Shown piece by piece: positions 38,267-47,696 of a DNA stretch of 54,696 nucleotides. Both the position numbers and the translations under genes were made by a program. The stretch spans positions 1 to 54,696 of the forward strand of contig DBBN01000107.1 in assembly GCA_002292215.1 (NCBI GenBank), read 5' to 3'. The DNA comes from Glaciecola sp. UBA983 (GTDB taxonomy: Bacteria; Pseudomonadota; Gammaproteobacteria; Enterobacterales; Alteromonadaceae). The notes under the pieces are model-generated. The model was not told the origin of the DNA. It worked only from the letters and a program-made list of their open reading frames with translations, and ran no database searches. How positions within the stretch are numbered: position 1 is the first letter of the stretch; the number at the start of each line of letters is the position of its first letter.

Positions 38267-39322
38267 GTGACTAAAGCACCATCTTATTGCCATAATTCTG
38301 CTATTAACCGCCGCGTTTCCATTGCCCCAATGCTTGATTGGACAGACAAGCATTGCCGTTATTTTTTACGCCAGATTTCGCAGCACAGCCTTTTGTATAC
38401 GGAAATGGTGACAACAGGTGCGATTATTTTTGGCAAAGGGGATTACTTAGCCTATAACCATCAAGAACATCCGGTTGCGTTACAATTAGGCGGGAGCGAT
38501 CCGAGTGACATGGCTCGCTGTACCGTTATGGCACAAGAATATGGTTATGACGAAGTTAATATCAATGTAGGCTGTCCATCCGATCGAGTCAAAAACGGTC
38601 GATTTGGTGCATGTTTAATGGCCGAACCCACCATAGTAGCTGATTGTGTTAAATCGATGCAGGCCGAAGTGGATATTCCGGTGACCGTAAAATCACGGAT
38701 TGGTATCGATGATATGGATGAGTACGAAGATCTATCTCGTTTTATTGATACGGTTGCCAATGCAGGTTGTGATACGTTTATTGTGCATGCGCGTAAAGCG
38801 TGGTTACAAGGTTTAAGTCCCAAACAAAACCGTGAAGTGCCCCCTTTAATGTATGACCGGGTCTATCAACTAAAACAAGAGTTTCCACATCTGCACATTA
38901 GTATCAATGGTGGGATCAAGACCCTTGCCGAGGCAGAAACTCACCTTGCACATGTTGATGGAGTGATGATCGGGCGTGAAGCGTATGCCAATCCATATAT
39001 ATTAAGCGAAGTCGATGCGTTGATATATGGAGATAATGCGACGGTACTAACCCGTGCTGAGATAGTGCTACGAATGCATGCGTATACGGTTGAGCAATTA
39101 GCGAGTGAGATCCAATATGGCAGAGGCAATAAAGTGTGGCATGTAGCACGGCATATGCTGGGATTATTTCAAGGTCAACCTGGTGGGCGAGTGTGGCGTC
39201 GGTATTTAAGCGAGAATGCGATTGGGCAGGACACGTCACCGGATGTGCTATTCGATGCGCTAAATGCAGTATTGGAAACCCAAGCTGCTTCACAAGCGTA
39301 CCTTGATAGTAAAATTGACTAA
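38267..39322 (+). CDS. dusA: tRNA-dihydrouridine(20/20a) synthase DusA
   Basis: A 351-residue FMN enzyme that reduces U20 and U20a in the tRNA D-loop. Motifs: SIAPMLDWTDKHCRYFLR, YTEMVTTGAI, the catalytic Cys in NVGCPSDRVKNGRFGACLM, FIVHARKAWLQGLSPKQNR and SINGGIKTL. These match the DusA subgroup. The start is GTG at 38267 with no strong ribosome site; family homology begins about 18 residues in. Confidence 0.95.
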   Translation: MTKAPSYCHNSAINRRVSIAPMLDWTDKHCRYFLRQISQHSLLYTEMVTTGAIIFGKGDYLAYNHQEHPVALQLGGSDPSDMARCTVMAQEYGYDEVNINVGCPSDRVKNGRFGACLMAEPTIVADCVKSMQAEVDIPVTVKSRIGIDDMDEYEDLSRFIDTVANAGCDTFIVHARKAWLQGLSPKQNREVPPLMYDRVYQLKQEFPHLHISINGGIKTLAEAETHLAHVDGVMIGREAYANPYILSEVDALIYGDNATVLTRAEIVLRMHAYTVEQLASEIQYGRGNKVWHVARHMLGLFQGQPGGRVWRRYLSENAIGQDTSPDVLFDALNAVLETQAASQAYLDSKID

Positions 39323-39328
39323 CGAAGT

Positions 39329-39363
39329 TGTTATTTTGACCAGATGGTGTGGTTAAAATAACA
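39329..39363 (+). terminator. Long perfect stem-loop after dusA
   Basis: TGTTATTTTGACCA (39329-39342) pairs with TGGTTAAAATAACA (39350-39363), a 14-bp stem with one G-T pair and a 7-nt loop, starting six bases after the dusA stop. No T run follows, so it may be a 3' end or stability hairpin instead of a classical terminator. Confidence 0.5.
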
Positions 39364-39437
39364 GCCTACTCAAATATCATTTTTTATACCGAATAAAAAA
39401 TACAAGTAATTCAGTACATTAAGAAATATTTCAATAT

Positions 39438-39453
39438 TGGCACAACCTTAGCA
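39438..39453 (+). promoter_or_regulatory. Sigma-54-like promoter for the small exported protein gene
   Basis: TGGCAC-AACCT-TAGCA gives GG and GC exactly ten bases apart, the -24/-12 geometry; consensus is TGGCAC-N5-TTGCA with one mismatch. It lies 58 bp before ATG 39511 and shares ATAGTTA downstream with the pspA promoter at 40165. rpoN is in this window. No activator site was identified. Confidence 0.65.
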
Positions 39454-39510
39454 ATAGTTATTACGACTTACACAATAACTGTTAAGCACAACTTAAAACC
39501 AATAGGAAAT

Positions 39511-39840
39511 ATGATTATGTTAACTTCTACTCTACTTGCCGCTACGCTTGTTACTGCCGTTGCTAACCCAACTATAGGTAATACTACTAACCAAACCGTA
39601 CCGCTTACACAATATGTTAATCACTTAGTTCAACAATCGGTAGTGATGACCAAACAAGAAATTAATATTGATGTGCAAACTATGGTACTGACTGCAACGC
39701 ATAACTTTAGTTTAAACGGTGAAGCACCAGTGCTGAACGCTAGAATTCAAATGCATGATATTGCTCAGGTCACCCTTGAGTTACCGGTAAAACAAGAAGA
39801 AGCGACAGTTATTATATCTGATAAAGCCACTGCTGAGTAA
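39511..39840 (+). CDS. Small exported protein upstream of pspA
   Basis: A 109-residue protein with a short hydrophobic N terminus (MLTSTLLAATLVTAVANP) that looks like a signal peptide, then a soluble part with alternating strands (INIDVQTMVLTATHNFSL, ARIQMHDIAQVTLELP). I do not recognise the family. It has a sigma-54-like promoter and AGGA before the ATG. The next small gene follows six bases later and a terminator closes the unit. The shared promoter type links it to envelope stress. Function is unknown. Confidence 0.75.
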   Translation: MIMLTSTLLAATLVTAVANPTIGNTTNQTVPLTQYVNHLVQQSVVMTKQEINIDVQTMVLTATHNFSLNGEAPVLNARIQMHDIAQVTLELPVKQEEATVIISDKATAE

Positions 39841-39846
39841 TTGGTC

Positions 39847-39999
39847 ATGTTTTACTTGATGGATGTGATGTTACTGCTTGGCGCGCCAGTGCTGGCTTTT
39901 ATATTCGGTGTTTTAGTGGTGATGGGGTGGCGTTTCCTCCCCAAACAACCCCTGTATTCATTACAGCATTACTTACTTAAACTAAGTCATGCACATTAA
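39847..39999 (+). CDS. 50-residue single-helix membrane peptide
   Basis: An open frame MFYLMDVMLLLGAPVLAF continues through a second hydrophobic stretch to a basic, His-containing tail (LKLSHAH). It has one long hydrophobic region (about 5-28). There is no strong ribosome site, but it starts six bases after the stop of the gene upstream, so it could be translationally coupled. The stop abuts the terminator stem. It does not look like PspB, PspD or PspG. It was judged real because of its placement, hydrophobicity and tight packing. Confidence 0.55.
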   Translation: MFYLMDVMLLLGAPVLAFIFGVLVVMGWRFLPKQPLYSLQHYLLKLSHAH

Positions 40000-40000
40000 A

Positions 40001-40029
40001 CGGACTAACCTTAGGTAGTCCGTTTTTTT
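40001..40029 (+). terminator. Terminator between the small-protein unit and pspA
   Basis: CGGACTA (40001-40007) pairs with TAGTCCG (40016-40022), followed by an eight-T run. It isolates the two small genes from pspA, which has its own promoter. Confidence 0.88.
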
Positions 40030-40164
40030 TGTTTTAAATTCTATTCTGCGCAATGGTGTGAAAAGCACTAATACATGGTCTAAATGACTATTTATCCTCT
40101 TATGTTTTTTCTTCGACCTTGGTATTAAAAAACAAATTCCAATAAATTCAATCGCTTGCAAATT

Positions 40165-40180
40165 TGGCACGCCCCTTGTA
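40165..40180 (+). promoter_or_regulatory. Sigma-54-like promoter of pspA
   Basis: TGGCAC-GCCCC-TTGTA matches the -24/-12 consensus TGGCAC-N5-TTGCA except for GT in place of GC at -12. It lies 64 bp before the pspA start. The pspA genes of enterobacteria are known to be sigma-54 dependent through PspF; no pspF is present in the window. Confidence 0.65.
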
Positions 40181-40243
40181 ATAGTTAATATATATCAACG
40201 CAATTACGCAGCGATATCCACCACAACATCGAAGGAGATGATT

Positions 40244-40936
40244 ATGGGAATGTTTACAAGAATGAATGACATCGTGCAATCTAATATCAATGCAATGTTG
40301 GATAAAGCCGAAGATCCACAAAAAGTGATGCGCTTGATTATTCAAGAGATGGAAGAAACGTTAGTTGAATTACGCACGATTTCTGCTCGCAACATTGCTG
40401 AGAAAAAGCAATTTACACGTAAAATTGCGCGATTAGAGCAAGATGTGCAGCATTGGGCTGGAAAAGCGAAATTAGCCATTGCGCATAATAAAGAAACATT
40501 AGCGCGAGCAGCATTAGTACAAAAGCAACAATGTGTTGAAGAGCAGCATGTTTTAGAACAGCAGTTGACGATCATCAGTGAAAATCTTGCAGCCTTAGAA
40601 ACCGATGCACAGCGTTTAAATGCTAAATTGACTGAAGCACGTGCCAAGCAAAAAATTCTGAATACGCGTGAAGTAAGTAGTGCAACGCGTTTAAAAGCCA
40701 AAAATATGCAAGCGCAATATGACATTGACCATGCGATTGAAAAGTTTGAATCGTATGAGCGTAAGATTGAAGATTTAGAGGCACAAGTCGAAGCGTATGA
40801 TGTGGTTAGCTCTGCGTCGGCTTTAGATCAGCAATTTGCAGCATTAGAGCAAGATGACAGCATTGAAGCTGAACTGGCACAACTTAAAGCGAGCATGCAG
40901 GCCGCAGCTCCTAAAGATACGCAGCATGTCGCCTAA
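40244..40936 (+). CDS. pspA: Phage shock protein A
   Basis: A 230-residue coiled-coil protein of the PspA/IM30 (ESCRT-III-like) family that binds and stabilises stressed inner membrane. The N terminus MGMFTRMNDIVQSNINAMLD is the amphipathic helix; AEDPQKVMRLIIQEMEETLV follows, as in E. coli PspA. Long charged helices run to about residue 215. ATG 40244 is preferred: AAGGAG ends six bases before it, whereas an ATG at 40238 abuts that site. It has its own sigma-54-like promoter and is followed by a pspC-like gene. Confidence 0.95.
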   Translation: MGMFTRMNDIVQSNINAMLDKAEDPQKVMRLIIQEMEETLVELRTISARNIAEKKQFTRKIARLEQDVQHWAGKAKLAIAHNKETLARAALVQKQQCVEEQHVLEQQLTIISENLAALETDAQRLNAKLTEARAKQKILNTREVSSATRLKAKNMQAQYDIDHAIEKFESYERKIEDLEAQVEAYDVVSSASALDQQFAALEQDDSIEAELAQLKASMQAAAPKDTQHVA

Positions 40937-40937
40937 T

Positions 40938-40953
40938 GGCGCATGTTAGCGCC
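40938..40953 (+). promoter_or_regulatory. Hairpin between pspA and pspC
   Basis: GGCGC-ATGTTA-GCGCC is a perfect GC-rich stem directly after the pspA stop. It has no T run, so it may cause partial termination or protect the pspA message, giving more PspA than PspC. Confidence 0.45.
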
Positions 40954-41019
40954 GGGGTTTAACCTAGCGTTTAACACTAAAGCTTAAAAGCTTAACTACT
41001 AATTTCAAAGGAATTTATT

Positions 41020-41220
41020 ATGCGTGAATCATATCAACTAAACCGATTATATCGTGACGGCCGTCGTGCCATGGTGAGTGGAGTTTGTGCCGGGATTGCT
41101 AGACATTTTGATATTAATCCTAACTGGGTTCGTGGAGCGACTGCCATTGCATTTGTGATGGCGCCATTTGCAGTTGCGCTAGCTTATGTACTTGCCGTGT
41201 TGTTGTTAAAAACACGGTAA
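41020..41220 (+). CDS. pspC: PspC-domain membrane protein (short)
   Basis: A 66-residue protein, essentially one PspC domain: LYRDGRRAMVSGVCAGIARH, FDINPNWVRGATAIAF and one or two hydrophobic segments to the end. E. coli PspC is about 119 residues with a periplasmic leucine-rich part that is missing here. PspC normally senses membrane stress with PspB and recruits PspA; no pspB is present. AGGA precedes the ATG. Confidence 0.9.
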   Translation: MRESYQLNRLYRDGRRAMVSGVCAGIARHFDINPNWVRGATAIAFVMAPFAVALAYVLAVLLLKTR

Positions 41221-41295
41221 GCACTGCCTGCACCTTTTTAAGTAAAAATAAGCCAGATATTTAATACTAAAGAAGCGCAACCCTGACAAAAATCC

Positions 41296-41304
41296 TGTTA
41301 TAAT
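41296..41304 (+). promoter_or_regulatory. Extended -10 promoter for the DUF2333 gene
   Basis: TGTTATAAT is a TGn-extended, perfect -10 about 38 bp before the ATG at 41342. The -35 position (near 41276) is poor, as is usual for extended -10 promoters. Confidence 0.5.
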
Positions 41305-41341
41305 TAAGCTACTTGAATTAGCAGTAGCATAAAGGACAGCT

Positions 41342-42334
41342 ATGAACGATTATTTTTCTCCGAAACAAATCTTATCCACGCTGGGTGGCTTGATAGTAGT
41401 GTTATGGCTCCTTGGCTCATATTGGAGCTTTTCACCTGATACATTTTCTGTGAAAGCCAGAGTCGCAGAGTTTACCCAAGCGACTAATTTAAAGCCTGTT
41501 ACTGGCGTCGCGACCACAACCGCAGTGATTAATGTGGGTGATACATTGTTACATAAACCCGGTGGTTACTTATCGAATGACATATTACCGCCGTCGGTGT
41601 TACTCGATAATATGCCGGCATGGGAATTTGGTGCATTAGAAATGTTACGTGATATTACGTTGTCTTTACGTAAAGACTTTTCACGTTCGCAATCCCAATC
41701 AGTTGAAAATGAATTCTTAGTTAAAGCACAGCCCAATCTCAACATTGATAATACCAATTGGATTTTGCCATCAGCCGAATCTCAATATCAAGAAGCCTTT
41801 GATTTGATCAAATTATACCGCGCAGACTTAGCGGATGTCAGTAAAGGCAATAGTCAATTTTATGCTCGTGCGGACAACCTTCGTGATTGGCTCAAAGAAG
41901 TCGAAAAACGCCTAGGCAGCATGTCGCAAAAATTATCAGCCAGTGTGGGTAGTGATGTCATTGATACCAATTTAGCGGGCGATCCTGCTGCAACACAATC
42001 AACATTTACCCCTGACCATAAACAAACCAAAACCAGCTGGTGGTTGTTAGATGATAATTTTTACCAAGCGCGCGGTATGTCTTGGGCGTTAATTCATTTT
42101 TTGAAAGCGGTCGAGATTGATTTTGCGGATGTACTAGAAAAGAAAAACGCATTAGTCAGCTTACGCCAAATTATTCGCGAATTAGAAGCAACCCAAGAAA
42201 CTGTGTTCAGCCCATTTATCTTAAATGGTAGTGGCTTTGGTATCGTAGCCAATCACTCACTGGTTATGGCGAACTATATTTCCCGCGCGAATGCCGCGCT
42301 GATAGAACTTTCAGAATTATTAACCCAAGGATAA
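41342..42334 (+). CDS. DUF2333 family membrane-anchored protein
   Basis: A 330-residue protein with one N-terminal membrane helix (LGGLIVVLWLLGSYWSF) and a large periplasmic part. HKPGGYLSNDILPPSVLLDN, WEFGALEMLRDITLSLRKDF and WWLLDDNFYQARGMSWALIH are the family's conserved blocks. Function is unknown; it is common in marine gammaproteobacteria. AAAGGA precedes the ATG. It is 6 bp upstream of the TIGR04219 barrel gene, so the two form a unit downstream of the psp genes. Confidence 0.85.
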   Translation: MNDYFSPKQILSTLGGLIVVLWLLGSYWSFSPDTFSVKARVAEFTQATNLKPVTGVATTTAVINVGDTLLHKPGGYLSNDILPPSVLLDNMPAWEFGALEMLRDITLSLRKDFSRSQSQSVENEFLVKAQPNLNIDNTNWILPSAESQYQEAFDLIKLYRADLADVSKGNSQFYARADNLRDWLKEVEKRLGSMSQKLSASVGSDVIDTNLAGDPAATQSTFTPDHKQTKTSWWLLDDNFYQARGMSWALIHFLKAVEIDFADVLEKKNALVSLRQIIRELEATQETVFSPFILNGSGFGIVANHSLVMANYISRANAALIELSELLTQG

Positions 42335-42340
42335 AACAAC

Positions 42341-43105
42341 ATGAATCAACTTGCTAAACTAGGTAGTACAGTTTTAGCGTTCGGCGCATTGACCTCTAGT
42401 ATGGTTCAAGCAGATACACTCTTAGGTGTATATGCCGGTGGACAAATGTGGGCAATGGAAACCGAAGGTGCATTCGCTACCAATAACGATTTAGCAAAAT
42501 TTTCCTTTGATGATGAGCGCAATAGTTCATTTTACATCGCCTTAGAACACTTTGTGCCGTTTGTCCCAAATGCAAAAGTGATTCGTACCTCGCTAGATAC
42601 CAGTGGTGGTGGCGTACTGTCCAATGACTTTAGTTTTGCTGGGCAAGATTATGCGATGAGTGCAGACTTAGGTACTGAATTTATCATTACCACGACTGAC
42701 TATATTTTATATTATGAAATTTTAGATAATGATTTGATCAGTATTGATTTAGGGATAAATGCCAAAAACATTGACGGTATCATCACTGTCGTTGACCGCG
42801 ATTCAGGCTCAGTCTCGGATGCCAGTTTTAACGGTTTTGTACCAATGGCGTACTCTCGAGCTGAAATAGGACTACCATTCACTAATTGGTCCATCTTTGC
42901 CGAAGGTAACTATTTATCGTTTAACGACCAAACCATCAGTGATATGCAAGCCGCTATCGAGTATCGCGCGATTGACAGCCTGGCGCTTAACCTAAGCTTT
43001 CAACTCGGTTACCGTGCATTGAATATTGAGTTAGAAGACTTAGATAGTGTCTATTCTGAACTCGATTTTAGTGGTGTGTTCGCGGGTGTTGAATTTCACT
43101 TCTAA
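42341..43105 (+). CDS. TIGR04219 family outer-membrane beta-barrel protein
   Basis: A 254-residue protein with a signal peptide ending at SSMVQA, then DTLLGVYAGGQMWAMETEGA. Alternating hydrophobic strands follow, and the C terminus is VFAGVEFHF with terminal Phe, an outer-membrane barrel signal. The family is found in Alteromonadales and relatives; function unknown. The ATG follows the DUF2333 stop with AAGGA upstream. Confidence 0.85.
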   Translation: MNQLAKLGSTVLAFGALTSSMVQADTLLGVYAGGQMWAMETEGAFATNNDLAKFSFDDERNSSFYIALEHFVPFVPNAKVIRTSLDTSGGGVLSNDFSFAGQDYAMSADLGTEFIITTTDYILYYEILDNDLISIDLGINAKNIDGIITVVDRDSGSVSDASFNGFVPMAYSRAEIGLPFTNWSIFAEGNYLSFNDQTISDMQAAIEYRAIDSLALNLSFQLGYRALNIELEDLDSVYSELDFSGVFAGVEFHF

Positions 43106-43132
43106 GTAAATTTGAGCCTTACCCATTAATAC

Positions 43133-43168
43133 AAAGCCGACATAAATGATTCATTTACGTTGGCTTTT
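43133..43168 (+). terminator. Stem-loop terminator after the barrel gene
   Basis: AAAGCCGACATAAATGA pairs with TCATTTACGTTGGCTTT (17 positions, wobbles allowed), then TTTTGTCTGTTT. The long stem and moderate T content suggest an intrinsic terminator before cysJ. Confidence 0.65.
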
Positions 43169-43270
43169 GTCTGTTTAGTCCATTAAGTAATAAAAAAGCG
43201 CTATTTATTCTTTTATCTTCTTAGCAAGTTGACGTAGCCTTACCGTAATCTTGATGAGGTATCTTATAAT

Positions 43271-45085
43271 ATGTCAAATAACAACAATTTTGGTACGGGC
43301 GGATTAATCGACCCAAGCCAGTTAAACCAAATAACACAAGCTATCGCTGGCTTAAATGCAAACCAACTCACTTGGATGAGTGGTTATATGGCTGGAATGG
43401 CCGCATTACAGGATCCTACTTTAGCAGCCCCACAACAAATTAGTGCCGTTGCTGCGGCTGAGCCAGTGGGTAATTTAACTATTATTTATGGCTCACAAAC
43501 GGGTAACGCCAAGGGAATTGCTGTTGCTTATCAAGCTAAAGCTTCTGCGGCAGGTATTCCAGCTAAAGTTGTATCAATGGCTGACTACAAGCCTCGTCAA
43601 ATTAAAAATGAAACGCATATTGCGATTGTCGTCTCAACTCATGGTGAAGGTGAAGCACCTGATGATGCAGTTGAGTTGCATGAATTTCTAGGTTCTAAAA
43701 AAGCACCTAAATTGCCAAACTTAAAATATGCGGTATTAGGTTTAGGTGATACCAGCTATGAGTTTTTCTGTCAAACTGCAAAAGACTTTGATACGCGCTT
43801 AGCGACGTTAGGCGCTACAGCAGTTGTTGAACGTGTTGATTGTGATGTGGATTATGATAGTGCTGCTGCTAAGTGGCAGGATGATATTCTCGCCAAAATT
43901 AAAGATGATTTAACTGCTAAAACTACACAAGTACCGGTTGCTGCGGCTGCAAATACAGCCAGTGTTGCGAGTATATATTCCAAGAAAAATCCATTTTCAG
44001 GCACATTGTTAGCAAGCCAAAAAATTACCGGGCGAGATTCTGTTAAAGATATTCGTCATATTGAAATATCGTTAGAAGATTCAGGGATCCAATATCAAGC
44101 GGGAGACGCGTTAGGTGTGTACTTTTTAAATGACGCAGATATGGTTACTCGAGTCATTGCAGCATATGGTTTAGATGCCGACGCCTCGGTCACTATTGGT
44201 GAACATACCTTATCTTTAGGGCACGCATTGACTGAAAAATGTGAATTGACATTATCTTATCCAACGTTTGTTAAAGCCCTAGCTGACACCACGAATGATC
44301 CAGGCCTTGTTGCGCTTTTAGCCGATAAAACGGCATTACGTGAATATTTAGTGCCACGTCAAATTGTCGATATCGCAATTGATTATCCCGTTGCTATTAC
44401 TGCGCAGCAGTTAGTTGATGCATGTCGTCCATTAACCGCACGCTTATATTCGATCGCATCGAGTCAATCTGAAGTCGAAGATGAAGTACATTTAACCGTC
44501 GCCTTAGTCGAATATGACGCACATGGCTTTACCCATCAAGGTGGCGCATCTGGTTTTTTATCAACACGCTTAGAAGAAGGCGCGGCAGTTAAGGTTTATG
44601 TCGAAAGAAATGACAATTTCCGTTTACCTGCTGATCCAAACACGCCTGTTATTATGGTTGGCCCTGGTACAGGTATCGCTCCGTTCAGAGCATTTATGCA
44701 AGAGCGTGATGCCCAAGATGCACAAGGTAATAACTGGTTGTTTTTTGGTAATCCTAATTTCACTCAAGATTTCTTATACCAAACCGAGTGGCAAGGCTAT
44801 GTCAAATCAGGCTTGTTGTCGAAAGTCAGCTTAGCGTTTTCGCGTGACCAAGCAGAGAAAGTGTATGTTCAACATCGTCTAGTCGAACAAGGCGCAGAAG
44901 TCTATAAATGGCTAGAGCAAGGTGCACATTTTTATGTGTGTGGCGATGCTAATCATATGGCAAAAGATGTGGAACAAGCATTATTAGATATCTATCAAAC
45001 TCATGGTAAGCAAACGGCTGATGAAGCTAAGAAAAGTCTTCTTGCCTTACGCAAAGCAAAACGTTACCAAAAGGATGTCTACTAA
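43271..45085 (+). CDS. cysJ: Sulfite reductase flavoprotein alpha subunit
   Basis: A 604-residue NADPH diflavin reductase. An N-terminal flavodoxin domain ([35 protein letters not shown]) binds FMN. The ferredoxin-reductase part has [11 protein letters not shown] for FAD and [17 protein letters not shown] plus [15 protein letters not shown] for NADPH. It feeds electrons to CysI for reduction of sulfite to sulfide. It overlaps cysI by one base and opens the cysJIH operon. Confidence 0.96.
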   Translation: MSNNNNFGTGGLIDPSQLNQITQAIAGLNANQLTWMSGYMAGMAALQDPTLAAPQQISAVAAAEPVGNLTIIYGSQTGNAKGIAVAYQAKASAAGIPAKVVSMADYKPRQIKNETHIAIVVSTHGEGEAPDDAVELHEFLGSKKAPKLPNLKYAVLGLGDTSYEFFCQTAKDFDTRLATLGATAVVERVDCDVDYDSAAAKWQDDILAKIKDDLTAKTTQVPVAAAANTASVASIYSKKNPFSGTLLASQKITGRDSVKDIRHIEISLEDSGIQYQAGDALGVYFLNDADMVTRVIAAYGLDADASVTIGEHTLSLGHALTEKCELTLSYPTFVKALADTTNDPGLVALLADKTALREYLVPRQIVDIAIDYPVAITAQQLVDACRPLTARLYSIASSQSEVEDEVHLTVALVEYDAHGFTHQGGASGFLSTRLEEGAAVKVYVERNDNFRLPADPNTPVIMVGPGTGIAPFRAFMQERDAQDAQGNNWLFFGNPNFTQDFLYQTEWQGYVKSGLLSKVSLAFSRDQAEKVYVQHRLVEQGAEVYKWLEQGAHFYVCGDANHMAKDVEQALLDIYQTHGKQTADEAKKSLLALRKAKRYQKDVY

Positions 45086-46791
45086 TGAGTGGCAACAAAA
45101 ACCTTGTCGTTGAAGGCAAATTAGCCGTTAATGAACGCATTAAAGGTGAAAGCAATTTTCTGCGTGGCACCATTGCAAAAGATCTAACCGATGATATGAC
45201 TGGTGGTTTTACTAGTGATAATTTCCAGTTGATACGTTTTCATGGCATGTATCAACAAGATGACCGTGATATTCGTCCTGAGCGCATGAAGCAAAAATTA
45301 GAGCCATTACACAATGTTATGCTGCGTGCGCGTTTACCTGGCGGTGTTATTTCACCTACACAATGGTTAGCGATTGATAAGTTTGCTGATGATTACACTA
45401 TGTATGGTTCAATCCGTTTAACCACGCGTCAAACCTTTCAGTTTCATGGAGTGTTAAAGCCACATATGAAACTCATGCACCAAACGCTGAATGCAGTAGG
45501 TATCGATTCGATTGCAACAGCGGGTGATGTAAACCGAAATGTGCTTTGTACTTCAAACCCTGAAGTATCGTATTTTCATCAAGAAGCCTATGCATGGGCA
45601 ACTAAGATTTCAGAACATTTATTACCTAAGACCCGCGCATATGCAGAAGTGTGGTTAGATGGTGAAAAAGTTGAGACGACGGATGTTGAGCCAATTTTAG
45701 GTTCTAATTATTTGCCGCGTAAATTTAAAACCACGGTTGTAATTCCACCACAAAATGACGTTGACGTGCATGCGAATGATTTGAACTTTGTTGCGATTGA
45801 AGACAATGGCAAGTTGATTGGTTTTAACGTACTGGTTGGTGGTGGTTTAGCGATGACCCATGGTGATCATGCAACATTCCCACGCAAAGCAGATAACTTT
45901 GGTTTTATTGGTTTAGATGATACGTTGGCCATTGCTGAAGCGGTAGTCACTACCCAACGTGATTGGGGTAACCGTGTTAATCGTAAAAATGCCAAAACCA
46001 AATATACACTTGAACGAGTCGGCGTTGATACGTTTAAAGCAGAAGTTGAAAAACGTGCGAATGTGCAATTTGCAGCAGACAAAGATTTCGAATTTACCGG
46101 CCGTGGCGATCGCTATGGATGGGTTGAAGGGGTTGATGGTAACTATCATTTAACCTGTTTTATTGAAAATGGTCGTATTCTAGATTACCCAGGTAAAACA
46201 CTTAAATCAGGTTGTAAAGCGATTGCTGAAATTCATTCAGGTGAGTTCCGCATGACCGCAAACCAAAACTTAGTGATTGCCGGTGTAACGCCTGAATTAA
46301 AAGACCAGATCGATGCGCTTGCAAAAGCCAATGGTTTAATGCCATCAGTGAGCAATCAACGCAAAGACTCTATGGCATGTGTATCTTTACCCACATGCCC
46401 ATTAGCAATGGCTGAAGCCGAGCGTTATTTGCCAGATGCGGTCACTGAAATTGAAAGTATGCTGACTAAACATGGTATTCCTGATGAGAGTATTATTTAT
46501 CGTGTTACGGGTTGTCCGAATGGTTGTGGTCGTGCGATGTTGGCCGAAGTCGGCTTAGTCGGTAAAGGTCCGGGTAAATACAATCTACATTTAGGCGGTA
46601 ACAAAGCCGGTACACGTATTCCAAAAATGTACAAAGAAAACATCACCGACACTGAAATCATGTCTATTTTAGATGAGTTGATTGGTCAATGGGCACAAGA
46701 ACGACAAGCCAATGAATGTTTTGGGGACTATGTGATCCGTGCTGGTGTTGTCGCTGAGGTGGTTGATCCGGCTAAGGATTTTTATGCCTAA
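45085..46791 (+). CDS. cysI: Sulfite reductase hemoprotein beta subunit
   Basis: A 568-residue siroheme and 4Fe-4S enzyme that reduces sulfite to sulfide in six electron steps. The cluster ligands are in [19 protein letters not shown] and [11 protein letters not shown], the CxxxxxC...CxxxC pattern. [19 protein letters not shown] binds siroheme and sulfite. Length matches E. coli CysI (570). Its last eight bases overlap the cysH start. Confidence 0.97.
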   Translation: MSGNKNLVVEGKLAVNERIKGESNFLRGTIAKDLTDDMTGGFTSDNFQLIRFHGMYQQDDRDIRPERMKQKLEPLHNVMLRARLPGGVISPTQWLAIDKFADDYTMYGSIRLTTRQTFQFHGVLKPHMKLMHQTLNAVGIDSIATAGDVNRNVLCTSNPEVSYFHQEAYAWATKISEHLLPKTRAYAEVWLDGEKVETTDVEPILGSNYLPRKFKTTVVIPPQNDVDVHANDLNFVAIEDNGKLIGFNVLVGGGLAMTHGDHATFPRKADNFGFIGLDDTLAIAEAVVTTQRDWGNRVNRKNAKTKYTLERVGVDTFKAEVEKRANVQFAADKDFEFTGRGDRYGWVEGVDGNYHLTCFIENGRILDYPGKTLKSGCKAIAEIHSGEFRMTANQNLVIAGVTPELKDQIDALAKANGLMPSVSNQRKDSMACVSLPTCPLAMAEAERYLPDAVTEIESMLTKHGIPDESIIYRVTGCPNGCGRAMLAEVGLVGKGPGKYNLHLGGNKAGTRIPKMYKENITDTEIMSILDELIGQWAQERQANECFGDYVIRAGVVAEVVDPAKDFYA

Positions 46792-47521
46792 CACACTACT
46801 TAATCAAGCATTTTCGAGTGATATTATGAGTCAACTAGGACAACATAATACTGAGCTTGAATCATTGTCTCCGGTGCAACGCGTTGAGTGGGCGTTCAAG
46901 CATTTACCGGAACAAGCGATTGTATCCTCATCGTTTGGCGCGCAATCAGCAGTGATGTTGCATTTGATCAATAGTGTCGCGCCTGGTACGCCGGTGGTGT
47001 TGACTGATACAGGGTATTTGTTTACTGAAACCTATCAATTTATAGATGAATTGACTACCAAACTCAACCTTAACTTAAAGGTCTACAGCGCAGCTAAAAG
47101 TGCGGCATGGCAAGAGGCTTCCTTTGGTAAATTGTGGGAAGCAGGGGTTGATGGCATTGAGCAATATAATCAAATGAACAAAGTAGAACCAATGCAACGT
47201 GCATTACGTGAGTTGCAAGCGGGGACTTGGTTTGCGGGGTTACGTCGTGCACAATCAGCAGGACGGAGTAAGCTGTCTGTATTGCAAAATATTGGTGCTC
47301 AAACTAAAGTTTATCCGATTATTGATCAATCCAATAAACAATTACACGAATACCTCAAAGCACATGATTTACCTTATCATCCTTTATGGGAGAAAGGCTA
47401 TGTCTCAATTGGCGATTGGCATACCACTCGTGCACTAGAAGCGGGAATGACAGAAGACGACACGCGTTTTTTTGGTTTAAAACGCGAGTGTGGTCTGCAT
47501 GAGTTTGGTGACGGTATTTAA
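46784..47521 (+). CDS. cysH: Phosphoadenylyl-sulfate (PAPS) reductase
   Basis: A 245-residue enzyme that reduces PAPS to sulfite with thioredoxin. [16 protein letters not shown] is the P-loop-like motif, [16 protein letters not shown] follows, and the C-terminal catalytic Cys is in [12 protein letters not shown]. The paired cysteines of APS reductases are absent, so it is the PAPS type. ATG 46784 has AAGGA seven bases upstream. It ends the cysJIH operon at a terminator. Confidence 0.96.
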   Translation: MPNTLLNQAFSSDIMSQLGQHNTELESLSPVQRVEWAFKHLPEQAIVSSSFGAQSAVMLHLINSVAPGTPVVLTDTGYLFTETYQFIDELTTKLNLNLKVYSAAKSAAWQEASFGKLWEAGVDGIEQYNQMNKVEPMQRALRELQAGTWFAGLRRAQSAGRSKLSVLQNIGAQTKVYPIIDQSNKQLHEYLKAHDLPYHPLWEKGYVSIGDWHTTRALEAGMTEDDTRFFGLKRECGLHEFGDGI

Positions 47522-47590
47522 TGATCACTGATAGTGAAACAATGCTTCGAGCTGCGCAATATTTGTTTTAGAAGCATAAAAATTGTAAAT

Positions 47591-47627
47591 AAAGGTCTAA
47601 CTATGGATGTATTTAGGCCTTTTTTTA
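47591..47627 (+). terminator. Terminator of the cysJIH operon
   Basis: AAAGGTCTAA (47591-47600) pairs with TTAGGCCTTT (47613-47622) with one G-T pair, followed by a T run to 47627. Confidence 0.85.
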
Positions 47628-47696
47628 TTTTTTAATGGATACAAAATAAAATGGTAAACCTATCCTATACTTAATAATTGAGGAATAGGAAGTATC

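Noticed and set aside
40081..40240. A pspB-like gene upstream of pspA
   Set aside because: No open frame with PspB features exists there; the region is a promoter and leader.
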